A DNA stretch of 41,371 nt, from assembly GCA_019075925.1 (NCBI GenBank), contig JAGXAC010000009.1, positions 1 through 41,371 of the forward strand, in the 5' to 3' direction. Shown piece after piece: positions 25,470 through 35,396 of this stretch. A program made the translations under genes and the position numbers. Below the pieces are notes generated by a model. The model ran no database searches, was not told the DNA's origin, and saw only the letters and a program-made list of their open reading frames with translations. Numbering within the stretch: position 1 is the first letter of the stretch; each line of letters starts with the position of its first letter. The stretch comes from Hyphomicrobiales bacterium. Lineage in GTDB: Bacteria > Pseudomonadota > Alphaproteobacteria > Rhizobiales > Xanthobacteraceae.

Positions 25470-26630
25470 TTGTCTCAATCGGCGGTCGATATTCCAGCGG
25501 CGAGTTCCGCCGCCACATTTGCACGTGCCGATACGTCCGGCGTACGCCCGGCGCCGGAACTCAGCATCATCGTGCCGACTTTCAACGAGCGTGCCAACAT
25601 TCCAATTCTGGTGGAACGGCTGTCCCGTTTGCTCGGCTCGTGCGATTGGGAAGTGATTTTTGTCGATGACAATTCGCCCGATGGTACGGCTGCGGCCGCG
25701 CGCGGAATCGGCGAGAGCGATGGGCGGGTGCGATGTATTCGGCGCATCGGCCGCCGCGGTCTCGCCGGAGCCTGCCTGGAAGGCATGCTCGCGAGCCAGG
25801 CGCGCTATGTCGCCGTCATGGATGCCGACCTGCAACACGACGAGGCCGCGCTTGTTCCGATGCTGGAAAATCTGCGCGCCGGACGCGCCGATCTGGTGGT
25901 GGCGAGCCGTTATCTGGACGGCGGTACGGCGGCGGGCTTGTCGGCGCAGCGTTCGCGGGTGAGCCGCTGGTCCAATTTCGCCGTCCGCCATCTGCTCGGC
26001 ATCACGCTGACCGACCCGATGAGCGGGCATTTCATGATCCGGCGCGATGCGTTCGAAGCACTGGCGCCGGCGATCTCTTCGCAAGGCTTTAAAATTCTGC
26101 TCGACATGCTGGCCACCGCCGACGGTAAGTTGCGTACCCTCGAGCTGCCGTCGGACTTTCGCAGTCGCCAGCACGGCGAGAGCAAGCTCGATTCCAAAAT
26201 CGCGCTCGACTTCGCCGCCCTGGTGACTGCAAAGCTCACCAACGACGCGGTGTCGGCGCGGTTTCTCCTGTTCTGCCTCGTCGGTCTGACCGGCATTGCC
26301 GTGCATCTGAGCGTCTTGAGCGTGCTGGTTGCCGCCGCGATGTCGTTTGGCGTGGCGCAGGCGCTCGCCACCATCGGCGCCATCGCCTGGAATTTCGTGC
26401 TCAACAATCTGTTCACTTACCGCGACCAGCGCTTGACCGGCTGGCATTTCATAACCGGCCTGATCCGCTTTCAGGTGATTTGCGCCATCGGCGCCATCTC
26501 CAATGTCGGCATCGCCACCTGGATCTACGACTACGACAGCACCTGGTGGATCGCCGGCCTCGGTGGCGCGGCGATCGGCACGGTGTGGAATTTCGTGGTC
26601 AGTGCCGCCTTCGTCTGGCGGCAGCGGTGA
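25470..26630 (+). CDS. Polyprenol-phosphate glycosyltransferase (GT2) with GtrA domain
   Basis: The 386-residue protein joins a dolichol-phosphate-mannose-synthase-like GT2 domain (about 30-260) to a GtrA membrane domain (about 265-385, four segments). The GT2 part has SIIVPTFNERANI, VDDNSPDGTA and the DxD-type VMDADLQHDE. It probably makes a polyprenyl-phosphate sugar and helps flip or dock it. The start is TTG at 25470, preceded by AGGGGA (25458-25463) with six bases between; the ATG at 25444 is out of frame. It is divergent from the GT39 transferase, with 148 bases between starts, so the two likely act in sequence. The sugar and acceptor are unknown. Confidence 0.88.
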   Translation: MSQSAVDIPAASSAATFARADTSGVRPAPELSIIVPTFNERANIPILVERLSRLLGSCDWEVIFVDDNSPDGTAAAARGIGESDGRVRCIRRIGRRGLAGACLEGMLASQARYVAVMDADLQHDEAALVPMLENLRAGRADLVVASRYLDGGTAAGLSAQRSRVSRWSNFAVRHLLGITLTDPMSGHFMIRRDAFEALAPAISSQGFKILLDMLATADGKLRTLELPSDFRSRQHGESKLDSKIALDFAALVTAKLTNDAVSARFLLFCLVGLTGIAVHLSVLSVLVAAAMSFGVAQALATIGAIAWNFVLNNLFTYRDQRLTGWHFITGLIRFQVICAIGAISNVGIATWIYDYDSTWWIAGLGGAAIGTVWNFVVSAAFVWRQR

Positions 26631-26639
26631 CTTCCCATG

Positions 26640-26774
26640 CGTCACCCCGAGGCGCTCGGCACGAAGTGCCGAGCGCGAAGGGCGATTGCTTACAACGCAT
26701 TGGCCGCTCGACGCTCGCCATAGCGCTGCAAGGACGCGCGTAAAAGCGCTTATGGCTCGAACCTCGGGATGACG
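26640..26774. repeat. Dispersed inverted repeat before lepA
   Basis: The left end CGTCACCCCGAGG (26640-26652) and right end CCTCGGGATGACG pair with one mismatch. GCGCTCGGCACGAAGTGCCGAGCGC inside the left part is a near-perfect hairpin. It belongs to the same class as the repeats at 19527-19629 and 33804-33979. It fills most of the gap between the GT2-GtrA gene and lepA and ends 46 bases before the lepA ATG. Confidence 0.75.
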
Positions 26775-26820
26775 GCCGCAGCCGCTTGCCGCTGCCGACT
26801 GCCGATGTTATCTGCGCGCC

Positions 26821-28626
<1,806 letters not shown>

Positions 28627-28709
28627 CGCGCGCCCCTTGCCTCTCGAAACGAGCGATCGTCTCGACGCCGCGCTACTTCTCGTCTTTGGCCTCGCGCGGT
28701 AGCCCGGCG

Positions 28710-29141
28710 CTACTGCACCACGATAGTGGTGTTGCGCATGCCCTGTTTCTGCACCAGCTCGAACAGCACCGCCGCATTGGCTGGCGCAAGCCGGATGCAG
28801 CCGTGCGAGGCTGGACGGCCGAGCCGCGCCACATCGACGGTGCCGTGGATGGCAAACGGCCCGCTGTAGAAGATCGAATGCGGCATCGGCGCGTTGTTGA
28901 AGACGCGCGAGAACCAGCGGGCCGCCATGAATTGCGGATGGAATGTCCCCGGCGGTGTCGCCCAGCCGGACCGCCCGGTGGAAACCCGCCACGTATAGGC
29001 GTGCTCGCCGTCGACGATCACGTCCATGGTCTGGCTGACGCGCGAGACTTCGACCCGGATTTCGGCCTGGGCACGGGTCGCCGCCGACGCGAACGCTAAC
29101 GACAGCGCGGCCGACAAAGCCGCAACGATGAATCTCCTCAT
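28710..29141 (-). CDS. Secreted L,D-transpeptidase (YkuD domain)
   Basis: The 143-residue protein has an N-terminal signal peptide (about residues 1-26, cleavage after RAQA) and a YkuD catalytic domain. The domain has His99-Gly100 (FAIHGTVD) and the nucleophile Cys115 in SHGCIRL. These enzymes make or modify 3-3 cross-links, or attach proteins to peptidoglycan, in the periplasm. I chose the ATG at 29141 since it begins the signal peptide; an upstream in-frame ATG at 29279 would put non-hydrophobic residues before it. The neighbouring mepA is also a peptidoglycan enzyme. It is divergent from the DUF488 pseudogene. Confidence 0.88.
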   Translation of the reverse strand: MRRFIVAALSAALSLAFASAATRAQAEIRVEVSRVSQTMDVIVDGEHAYTWRVSTGRSGWATPPGTFHPQFMAARWFSRVFNNAPMPHSIFYSGPFAIHGTVDVARLGRPASHGCIRLAPANAAVLFELVQKQGMRNTTIVVQ

Positions 29142-29222
29142 GACCAGCCCCAAGCCGAACCCACATATTATTGTGGCGACGGCCGCGGGTGTAAAGCTAC
29201 GCCGCACAAACCGAGGGTCACA

Positions 29223-29670
29223 ATGCCGGCATTCGATCTGTTCAGCATCGGCCATTCCAACATTCCGGCCGCCCGACACGGGCGTTTATCGAGACGGCGT
29301 CGCCGATTACGAGAAGATGGCGACGCAGGCGACGTTTCGCGATGGCCTGCGACGTTTGACCGATTCGGCGTCACAATCGCGCATCTGCCTTTTGTGCGCC
29401 GAACGCGAGCCCCTCGATTGCCACCGCTGCCTGCTGGTGGCACGGCATCTTGCCGAAAATGCTCTGGCCGTCGGTCACATCTTGCACGACGGCACCATCG
29501 AACCGCATACGGTAACGGAGCGGCGACTGCTGGCGCTTGACGACAATGACTGCGACCTGTTCGACGCTGGACAGGCCACCCGACTCGCGGCAGCGTATCG
29601 GCGGCGCGCCATGGCTGTGGCATTCCGGCAAAAAGGTTCCGCGTCGCGCCGCGCGGCAGAGAAGCGGTGA
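29223..29670 (+). pseudogene. DUF488 family protein, internally deleted and frameshifted
   Basis: The first 16 codons in one frame read MPAFDLFSIGHSNIPA, the expected N-terminus of a DUF488 protein. Immediately after, another frame continues with the C-terminal half, from DTGVYRDGVADYEKM through ICLLCAEREPLDCHRC and HILHDGTIEPH to the stop at 29668-29670. The middle of the domain, about 70 residues by comparison with the family as I know it, is missing. The join near 29260-29280 is not in frame, so no intact product is made. The stop TGA shares its last base with the mepA ATG, which suggests the two were once coupled. Confidence 0.75.
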
Positions 29671-30584
29671 TGCGACTCTCGCTCATCTTCGTCTCGGCGC
29701 TGATGCTCGCAACGCTCGGCCCGGCCGCGGCGCAGGATCCCGGCACGCTCGACAAAAAGCCCCTGCCGCCGCTCGCGCACCCCAACGATCCTTCGACGCC
29801 GGCGCGGGAGCTGTTCGGGCGCGAAACCAAACCGGTGCCGCTCGTCGCGCGGGCGATCGGTTCGTATGTCGCCGGTTGCCTTGCGGGCGCGGTCGCGCTG
29901 CCCATCAATGGACCGACCTGGCAGGTGATGCGACTGTCGCGCCACCGCAATTGGGGACACCCCAACCTCATCGCGTTGCTGGAACGTTTGGCCGCCAAGG
30001 CGAGAAAGGTCGGCTGGCCCGGTTTGCTCGTGGGTGACATGGCGCAGCCACGCGGCGGCCCCATGCTTACCGGCCATGCCAGCCATCAGATCGGCCTCGA
30101 TGCCGACATCTGGCTGACGCCGATGCCCGACCACAGGCTTTCGAACGAGGACCGGGAATTCATGTCGGCAACGCAAATGGTGCGTCCGGACCGGCTCGAC
30201 GTCGATCCCAAGGTCTGGAGTCACAAGCAGACCGAGCTGATTAAGACCGCGGCCGAGGACCCTGCGGTCGAGCGCATCTTCGTCAACGCTGCCATCAAGA
30301 AGGCGCTCTGCCGCGAAGCCGGATCGGACCGCGCCTGGCTCGCAAAGGTGCGGCCCTGGTGGGGCCACGATTATCATTTCCACATTCGTATTTATTGTCC
30401 GGCCGACAGCCCGCAGTGCAAGCCGCAGCCACCGCCCGAAGCCGGCGACGGCTGCGGGCACGAACTCGATCACTGGTTCGCGCCGGGGATTTTGCACCCG
30501 GCTCCAACGCCGGAGAAACCGAAGCACAATATGACGATGGCGGCTCTGCCGGCCGCCTGCAGACACGTGCTGATGGCGCCGTGA
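29670..30584 (+). CDS. mepA: Penicillin-insensitive murein DD-endopeptidase
   Basis: MepA is a periplasmic zinc peptidase that cuts D-Ala-meso-DAP cross-links in peptidoglycan. The 304-residue protein begins with a signal peptide (about 1-21, ending PAAAQ). The zinc ligands are visible: GHASHQIGLDAD with His139 and Asp146, and HDYHFHIR with His238, equivalent by motif to E. coli His113, Asp120 and His211. Cysteines near the C-terminus (CPADSPQC, CGHE, CRH) suggest disulfides. ATG at 29670 is preferred over GTG at 29667. It overlaps the stop of the upstream DUF488 pseudogene and converges on a Yip1 gene 10 bases away. Confidence 0.93.
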   Translation: MRLSLIFVSALMLATLGPAAAQDPGTLDKKPLPPLAHPNDPSTPARELFGRETKPVPLVARAIGSYVAGCLAGAVALPINGPTWQVMRLSRHRNWGHPNLIALLERLAAKARKVGWPGLLVGDMAQPRGGPMLTGHASHQIGLDADIWLTPMPDHRLSNEDREFMSATQMVRPDRLDVDPKVWSHKQTELIKTAAEDPAVERIFVNAAIKKALCREAGSDRAWLAKVRPWWGHDYHFHIRIYCPADSPQCKPQPPPEAGDGCGHELDHWFAPGILHPAPTPEKPKHNMTMAALPAACRHVLMAP

Positions 30585-30594
30585 AGGCTTAAGT

Positions 30595-31182
30595 TCAAAA
30601 TTTCAGGCCGAACAGCCCATGCTGAACGGCAGCCACCGCCACAGTCAGCACGCAGGTGCTGACGGCGATAGCCGCCGTATATCGCGGCACGCTCGACGGC
30701 GGCACTTTCATCATCGGTGGAAGCCCGGTCCATAGCAGATAAACGCCGTAGAACCCAAGCACGCCGAGAAAGCGCAAGCCCGGCGCCAGCAGGAAAACTC
30801 CGGCGAGCCAGACCGGCGTGTAGGAATAGGCCGCAAGCTTGAATGCGCCGCTGAAATTTCGCCTTCCGCCGAACATCGGCGCCAGCGCCGCAACCAATAG
30901 CCCGAGCACCATCACCGCGGCGCAGCTGAGCAGGTAACCGAGGATGGCACCGAACAATCCATCGAAAATCGGTGCACGCACCACGCCCGCGCCGGGCTCG
31001 ACCACGCCAACCAGACAAGCCCCGACCAGGCCGAACACCGCCGGAATGAGCGCCAGCCGCGCCACGTAGCTGGTAAACAGATATTCGACGTCGGCGGTTT
31101 CATCGCCGAATTCGTCGGCGATGCTCGCCCACTCGGCGGCCGGATCGGCGAGAATCCGATGGACGCGGGCGGCCACGTTCAT
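30595..31182 (-). CDS. Yip1-domain membrane protein
   Basis: The 195-residue protein has a short soluble start (residues 1-40, with RVHRILADPAAEW, typical of bacterial Yip1-domain proteins) followed by about five membrane segments. The function in bacteria is not known. Its ATG overlaps the stop of the GMC oxidoreductase gene by four bases, so it is the second gene of a two-gene operon. No active-site motif is visible. It could anchor or support the oxidoreductase at the membrane, but this is inference. Confidence 0.83.
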   Translation of the reverse strand: MNVAARVHRILADPAAEWASIADEFGDETADVEYLFTSYVARLALIPAVFGLVGACLVGVVEPGAGVVRAPIFDGLFGAILGYLLSCAAVMVLGLLVAALAPMFGGRRNFSGAFKLAAYSYTPVWLAGVFLLAPGLRFLGVLGFYGVYLLWTGLPPMMKVPPSSVPRYTAAIAVSTCVLTVAVAAVQHGLFGLKF

Positions 31183-32813
31183 GCGTGCGCTCTGGCGTCG
31201 GCGCGGACCAAAGCGGCGCCTTTTTCCGCGATCATCATGGTCGGCGCGTTGGTATTGCCGGAGGTGATGGTCGGCATCACTGAAGCGTCGATCACCCGCA
31301 GGCGCTCGACGCCGGCAACCCGCAGCCGCTCGTCGACGACCATCAGTGGATCGCTCGGCAGCCCCATCTTGGCGGTGCCGACCGGATGAAAAATCGTGGT
31401 GCCGATATCGCCCGCCGCTTTGACCAGCGCCGCGTCGTCGTCGCCGACCTGATCGCCGGGCAGATATTCGGCTGGATGAAACGGCGCGAGGGCGGCTTGC
31501 GCGACAATGCGGCGGGTGAGCCGGATAGCACTGGCGGCGACGCGGCGATCTTCGTCGGTCGACAGATAATTCGGCTTGATCGATGGCGCGGCTTGCGGAT
31601 CCCGCGAGCGCAGCCGCACCTGCCCGCGGCTTGTCGGCTGGACGTTTGCGACACTGGCCGTGAAGGCGGGAAACTTGTGCAGTGCCTCGCCGAAGCGATC
31701 GAGCGACAGCGGCTGAATATGATACTGCAAATTCGCCCGTGCCCGGTCGGGATCGGACCGGGTGAACAACCCAAGCTGCGACGGCGCCATGGTCAACGGG
31801 CCGCGCCGGAACAACGCATATTCGAGCAACATGCGGGTTAACCCCAGCGGCGCATAGTAGCGCTGGTTCAACGTGGTGATGCCGTCGACTTTATAGATCA
31901 GGCGCAGTTGCAGATGATCCTGCAGATTGGCGCCGACGCCCGGCCGGTCGGCGATCACCGTAATGCCATGCTGCTGCAACAGCTCGCCCGGCCCAACGCC
32001 GGACATTTGCAGGATATGCACTGAGCCAATCGCGCCGGCGGCGAGAATGACTTCGCCGCGTGCTTGCGCCGTCCGGGTTTGGCCGTTCTGCCGCCAGCGG
32101 ACGCCGGTCGCCCGGCGGCCGTCGAAGCTCACCGCTTCGACCAGGCAACCGGTTTCCAGCCGTAGATTGGAACGGGACAATACCGGCTTGAGAAACGCCG
32201 TCGCCGATGACCAGCGCCGGCCGCGTTTCTGGTTGACGTGAAAGGCGCTGCAGCCTTCGTTGTCGCCGGTGTTGAAGTCGGTCACCGCCTTGATACCGGC
32301 CTGGCTGGCGGCGGTGCGGAAGGCGTCAAGCAAGTCCCAGCGCACACGCGGCGCCTCGATGCGCAATTCGCCGCTGGTGCCATAGAGGGCGTTATCGCCG
32401 AGAAAATGATTTTCGTGCTGCTTGAAAAACGGCAGCACGTCGTCCCACCCCCAACCGGCTAATCCGAGTTGCCGCCAATGATCGTAATCGGCCGCCTGTC
32501 CGCGCATGTAAATCATCGCGTTGATCGCCGACGAGCCGCCGATCGCCTTGCCGCGCGGGTAATTCAGGCTGCGGCCGTTCAAGCCCGCTTCCGGCTCGGT
32601 CTTGAAGCACCAATCGGAGCGCGGATTGCCGATCGCGAACAGGTAGCCGACCGGAATGTGGAACCAGATCCAGTTGTCGCGGCCGCCGGCTTCGAGGATG
32701 AGCACACGCTTTCCGCGGTCAGCCGAGAGCCGGTTGGCCAGCAGGCATCCGGCCGAGCCGGCCCCGATGATGATATAGTCATAGTCGCCGTCGATGGCTT
32801 CGGTCCTGGCCAT
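31179..32813 (-). CDS. GMC-family FAD-dependent oxidoreductase (choline/alcohol dehydrogenase-like)
   Basis: The 544-residue protein is a flavoprotein of the glucose-methanol-choline family. The FAD motif is DYIIIGAGSAGCLLANRL (GxGxxG at 17-22), with GMC signature 1 in YPRGKAIGGSSAINAMIY. Signature 2 is around GAIGSVHILQMSGVGP, and the C-terminal catalytic His lies in FHPVGTAKMG with Asn in SGNTNAP. It oxidises an alcohol, substrate unknown; the name choline dehydrogenase is not safe since no betaine genes are nearby. The ATG at 32813 has GGAG seven bases upstream. The gene overlaps the Yip1 gene by four bases. Confidence 0.91.
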   Translation of the reverse strand: MARTEAIDGDYDYIIIGAGSAGCLLANRLSADRGKRVLILEAGGRDNWIWFHIPVGYLFAIGNPRSDWCFKTEPEAGLNGRSLNYPRGKAIGGSSAINAMIYMRGQAADYDHWRQLGLAGWGWDDVLPFFKQHENHFLGDNALYGTSGELRIEAPRVRWDLLDAFRTAASQAGIKAVTDFNTGDNEGCSAFHVNQKRGRRWSSATAFLKPVLSRSNLRLETGCLVEAVSFDGRRATGVRWRQNGQTRTAQARGEVILAAGAIGSVHILQMSGVGPGELLQQHGITVIADRPGVGANLQDHLQLRLIYKVDGITTLNQRYYAPLGLTRMLLEYALFRRGPLTMAPSQLGLFTRSDPDRARANLQYHIQPLSLDRFGEALHKFPAFTASVANVQPTSRGQVRLRSRDPQAAPSIKPNYLSTDEDRRVAASAIRLTRRIVAQAALAPFHPAEYLPGDQVGDDDAALVKAAGDIGTTIFHPVGTAKMGLPSDPLMVVDERLRVAGVERLRVIDASVMPTITSGNTNAPTMMIAEKGAALVRADARAHA

Positions 32814-32861
32814 GCCGCGCTCCACCCCTGATTTTCGCAATGATAGCGCCTCAATCGCGCT

Positions 32862-32890
32862 TTGCCACGCTATCGGCCGGCTGCTATCCT
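32862..32890 (+). promoter_or_regulatory. modA: Candidate sigma70 promoter of modABC
   Basis: TTGCCA (32862-32867) and TATCCT (32885-32890) are separated by 17 bases, about 98 bases before the preferred modA start. No clear ModE-type palindrome was found near it. Confidence 0.45.
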
Positions 32891-32987
32891 TCACATATGA
32901 CATGCGGCGCGCTGAGCGCGTGCTGTGTGAGACTGGAACGACGGTTCCGCAACACGTTTGAAGCTTGCTCTTGTTCGGAGAACCGTC

Positions 32988-33782
32988 GTGCTCGCCATCA
33001 CTCGCGTCTTCGCGGCGATTGCCGCGTCCCTCATCTTCGCATCAGCCGTGCCCCAGGTTGCGGCGGCCCAGCAAAAATCCATCATCGTCTTTGCCGCGGC
33101 GTCGATGAAGAATGCCCTTGACGACGTCAACAGTGCTTATTCCAAGCAAAGCGGCGTCAAAATCGTCGCCAGCTACGCGGCGAGTTCGGCGCTGATGAAG
33201 CAGATCGAGCAAGGCGCACCCGCCGACGTCTACGTCTCCGCCGATTTGAAATGGATGAATTACGGCGCCGAGCGCAAACTCATCAACACTGCGACGCGGG
33301 TCAATCTGCTCGGCAACCGGCTGGTGTTGATCGCGCCCAAGGATTCGAAGATCAACACGGTGACGATTGCGCCTGGCTTCGATCTCGCGGCGCTGGCCGG
33401 CAGTGGACACATTGCCGTCGGCGATGTCCGCGCGGTACCGGCCGGACTTTATGCGAAAGCAGCGCTGGAAAAGCTCGGCGTCTGGGCCGCCGTGGAACCG
33501 AAATTGGCGATGGCCGAGAATGTGCGCGCCGCGCTGGTGCTGGTCGCGCGCGGCGAAGCACCGTTCGGCATCGTCTATGCGACCGACGCCAAGGTCGATT
33601 CGGGCGTCAAGATCGTCGGGGTCTTTCCCGAGGATTCGCATCCGCCGATCATCTATCCGGTGGCCATCACGGCCACAGCCAAGGCGGATGCGCCGCCTTA
33701 TCTGGCGTTTCTGCGCACCGCCGCCGCCAAGGCGATTTTTGAGCACTATGGCTTTACTGTTTTGGTAAAACCGACACCGTGA
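32988..33782 (+). CDS. modA: Molybdate ABC transporter, substrate-binding protein
   Basis: ModA captures molybdate in the periplasm for the ModBC importer. I chose GTG at 32988 (264 residues), preceded by GGAG (32977-32980) with seven bases between; TTG at 32958 is an in-frame alternative that adds ten residues. A signal peptide covers about residues 1-26 (FAAIAASLIFASAVPQVAAA). The binding fold follows: IIVFAAASMKNALDDV, YAASSALMKQIEQGAPADVYVSAD, and AVPAGLYAKAALEKLG, with Ser residues in the first two that usually contact the oxyanion. The gene leads modB and modC but is separated from modB by a 200-base repeat region. Confidence 0.94.
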   Translation: MLAITRVFAAIAASLIFASAVPQVAAAQQKSIIVFAAASMKNALDDVNSAYSKQSGVKIVASYAASSALMKQIEQGAPADVYVSADLKWMNYGAERKLINTATRVNLLGNRLVLIAPKDSKINTVTIAPGFDLAALAGSGHIAVGDVRAVPAGLYAKAALEKLGVWAAVEPKLAMAENVRAALVLVARGEAPFGIVYATDAKVDSGVKIVGVFPEDSHPPIIYPVAITATAKADAPPYLAFLRTAAAKAIFEHYGFTVLVKPTP

Positions 33783-33803
33783 GCAAGAGCCTCAACACAC
33801 GGT

Positions 33804-33979
33804 CCGTGATCCCGAGGTGCCGGCGGCATAAGCGCGTCCACGCGCGTCTTCGACGCGATATGGCGCTGGCCTCGAAGGATCCAGCACGTTCCGGGCCGTC
33901 GCCCTTCGAGGCTCGCCGAGCTTGTCATCGGGGCGGCCGCTTCGGGCCGGACCCGTTGGCTTGCACCTGAGGGTGACGG
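33804..33979. repeat. Composite dispersed repeat between modA and modB
   Basis: CCGTGATCCCGAGGTG (33804-33819) and CACCTGAGGGTGACGG (33964-33979) form diverged outer arms. CCTCGAAGG and CCTTCGAGG inside form a second inverted pair. A GCGCGTCTTCGACGCG hairpin lies at about 33842-33857. It looks like one or two degenerate copies of the class seen at 19527 and 26640. It ends four bases before the modB start codon. Confidence 0.65.
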
Positions 33980-33983
33980 GGTC

Positions 33984-34679
33984 GTGTTCGATCTTTCTCC
34001 GGCTGAGTGGACTGCGGTCGAATTGTCGTTGCGCGTCTCGATCGTCGCCACCCTGGTTGCCCTGCCGTTCGGCATCGCCATCGGCTGGCTGCTGGCGCGC
34101 AAGGACTTCTGGGGCAAGATCGTTGTCGACGGCATCGTCTATCTGCCGCTGGTGCTGCCGCCGGTGGTGACCGGCTATCTACTGCTCATCTTGTTCGGAC
34201 GGCGGGGCCCGATCGGCGCATTTCTTGCCGACTATCTCGGCATCGTGTTTTCGTTCCGCTGGACCGGCGCGGCGCTGTCCTGCGGCATCATGGGCTTTCC
34301 GCTCATGGTCCGTCCAATCCGGCTTGCATTTGAAGCGATCGACCGCCGGCTCGAAGACGCGGCTGCGACGCTCGGCGCCGGCGGGTTCTGGGTGTTTCTC
34401 ACCATCACCTTGCCGCTCGCGCTGCCCGGAATTATCGCCGGTGCGATGATGTGCTTTGCTCGCGCGCTAGGCGAATTCGGCGCCACCATCACCTTCGTGT
34501 CCAACATTCCCGGCGAGACGCAAACCATCTCCGCGGCGATCTACACCTTGCTGCAGGTGCCCGGCGGCGAAGCACTGGCCGGGCGGCTGGTTTTGGTCGC
34601 GATCGTGCTGGCGCTTGCCGCACTCATCGTTTCGGAATGGTTCGGCCGCCGCGCCGGCATGCGCTTACAGGGAGAATGA
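33984..34679 (+). CDS. modB: Molybdate ABC transporter, permease
   Basis: ModB forms the inner-membrane channel for molybdate. The 231-residue protein has about five to six membrane segments. The coupling EAA loop (FEAIDRRLEDAAATLGAGG then TLPLALPGI) is at about residues 113-155, and the sequence GATITFVSNIPGETQTISAAIY is characteristic of ModB. The start is GTG at 33984; the preceding GAGGG and ACGGGG come from the end of a repeat element and may act as the ribosome binding site. The stop lies three bases before the preferred modC ATG. Confidence 0.94.
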   Translation: MFDLSPAEWTAVELSLRVSIVATLVALPFGIAIGWLLARKDFWGKIVVDGIVYLPLVLPPVVTGYLLLILFGRRGPIGAFLADYLGIVFSFRWTGAALSCGIMGFPLMVRPIRLAFEAIDRRLEDAAATLGAGGFWVFLTITLPLALPGIIAGAMMCFARALGEFGATITFVSNIPGETQTISAAIYTLLQVPGGEALAGRLVLVAIVLALAALIVSEWFGRRAGMRLQGE

Positions 34680-34681
34680 GC

Positions 34682-35344
34682 ATGCTGGCCGTCGACGTCG
34701 AGAAGCAGCTCGGCGCCTTTGCACTGGCCGCGCGCTTCACGGCCTCGGGAGGCGTCACTGCTTTGTTCGGTCCATCGGGCGCCGGCAAGACGACGATAGC
34801 CAATATGATTGCCGGGCTGGTCACGCCCGAGCGCGGCTCCATTGCCGTCGACAACAGCATGCTGTTCGACGCCGCTACCGGCATCGACGTGCCGCCGCAC
34901 CGGCGGCGGATCGGTTATGTGTTCCAGGAAGGCCGGCTATTTCCGCATCTGAGCGTCCGCAAGAATCTCGACTACGGCCGGCGCATGAACGGACACGCTT
35001 ATGATGCCAAAAAGTTTGCGCGGATTGTGCAATTGCTCGACATCGGCCATCTGCTCGACCGCAGGCCCCGGGCGCTCTCCGGCGGGGAGCGTCAGCGCAT
35101 CGCCGTGGGACGTGCGCTGCTGATGCGCCCGCGCCTGCTGCTGCTGGACGAACCGCTTGCCTCTCTCGACAGCGCGCGCAAGCATGAGATTCTGCCGTAT
35201 CTGGTGCGGCTGCGCGACGAAGCGCAAATGCCGATGATCTATGTCAGCCATGACGCCGGGGAACTCCGCCAGATCGCGACCAACGTGGTGCGGCTCGACG
35301 CCGGACATGTGGCCGCGACCGGCGGGATCGAGCTACTCGACTGA
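34682..35344 (+). CDS. modC: Molybdate ABC transporter, ATP-binding protein (short form without Mop/TOBE domain)
   Basis: ModC powers molybdate import. The 220-residue protein has Walker A GPSGAGKTT (30-38), Q-loop FQEGRLF (81-87), signature LSGGERQR (132-139), Walker B LLLLDEP (152-158) and switch His190. It ends soon after the ATPase core; family members of about 350 residues carry a C-terminal molybdate-binding TOBE domain that is absent here. I chose ATG 34682 because GGGAG lies seven bases upstream; ATG 34676 overlaps the modB stop but sits too close to that site. The gap to the DUF4430 gene is 52 bases. Confidence 0.92.
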   Translation: MLAVDVEKQLGAFALAARFTASGGVTALFGPSGAGKTTIANMIAGLVTPERGSIAVDNSMLFDAATGIDVPPHRRRIGYVFQEGRLFPHLSVRKNLDYGRRMNGHAYDAKKFARIVQLLDIGHLLDRRPRALSGGERQRIAVGRALLMRPRLLLLDEPLASLDSARKHEILPYLVRLRDEAQMPMIYVSHDAGELRQIATNVVRLDAGHVAATGGIELLD

Positions 35345-35396
35345 ACAAAGGCCGGCTTCAGCTTCAGCCTGCTTATCATCGCCACCATCAGGGACT

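Noticed and set aside
29026-29667. 214-codon frame as an intact DUF488 gene
   Set aside because: Its first 85 or so codons do not encode the DUF488 N-terminus, which lies in another frame at 29223; the central part is missing.
32814-32987. ModE operator upstream of modA
   Set aside because: No paired TATATA-type half sites with the right spacing were found; CATATG near 32894 alone is not enough.
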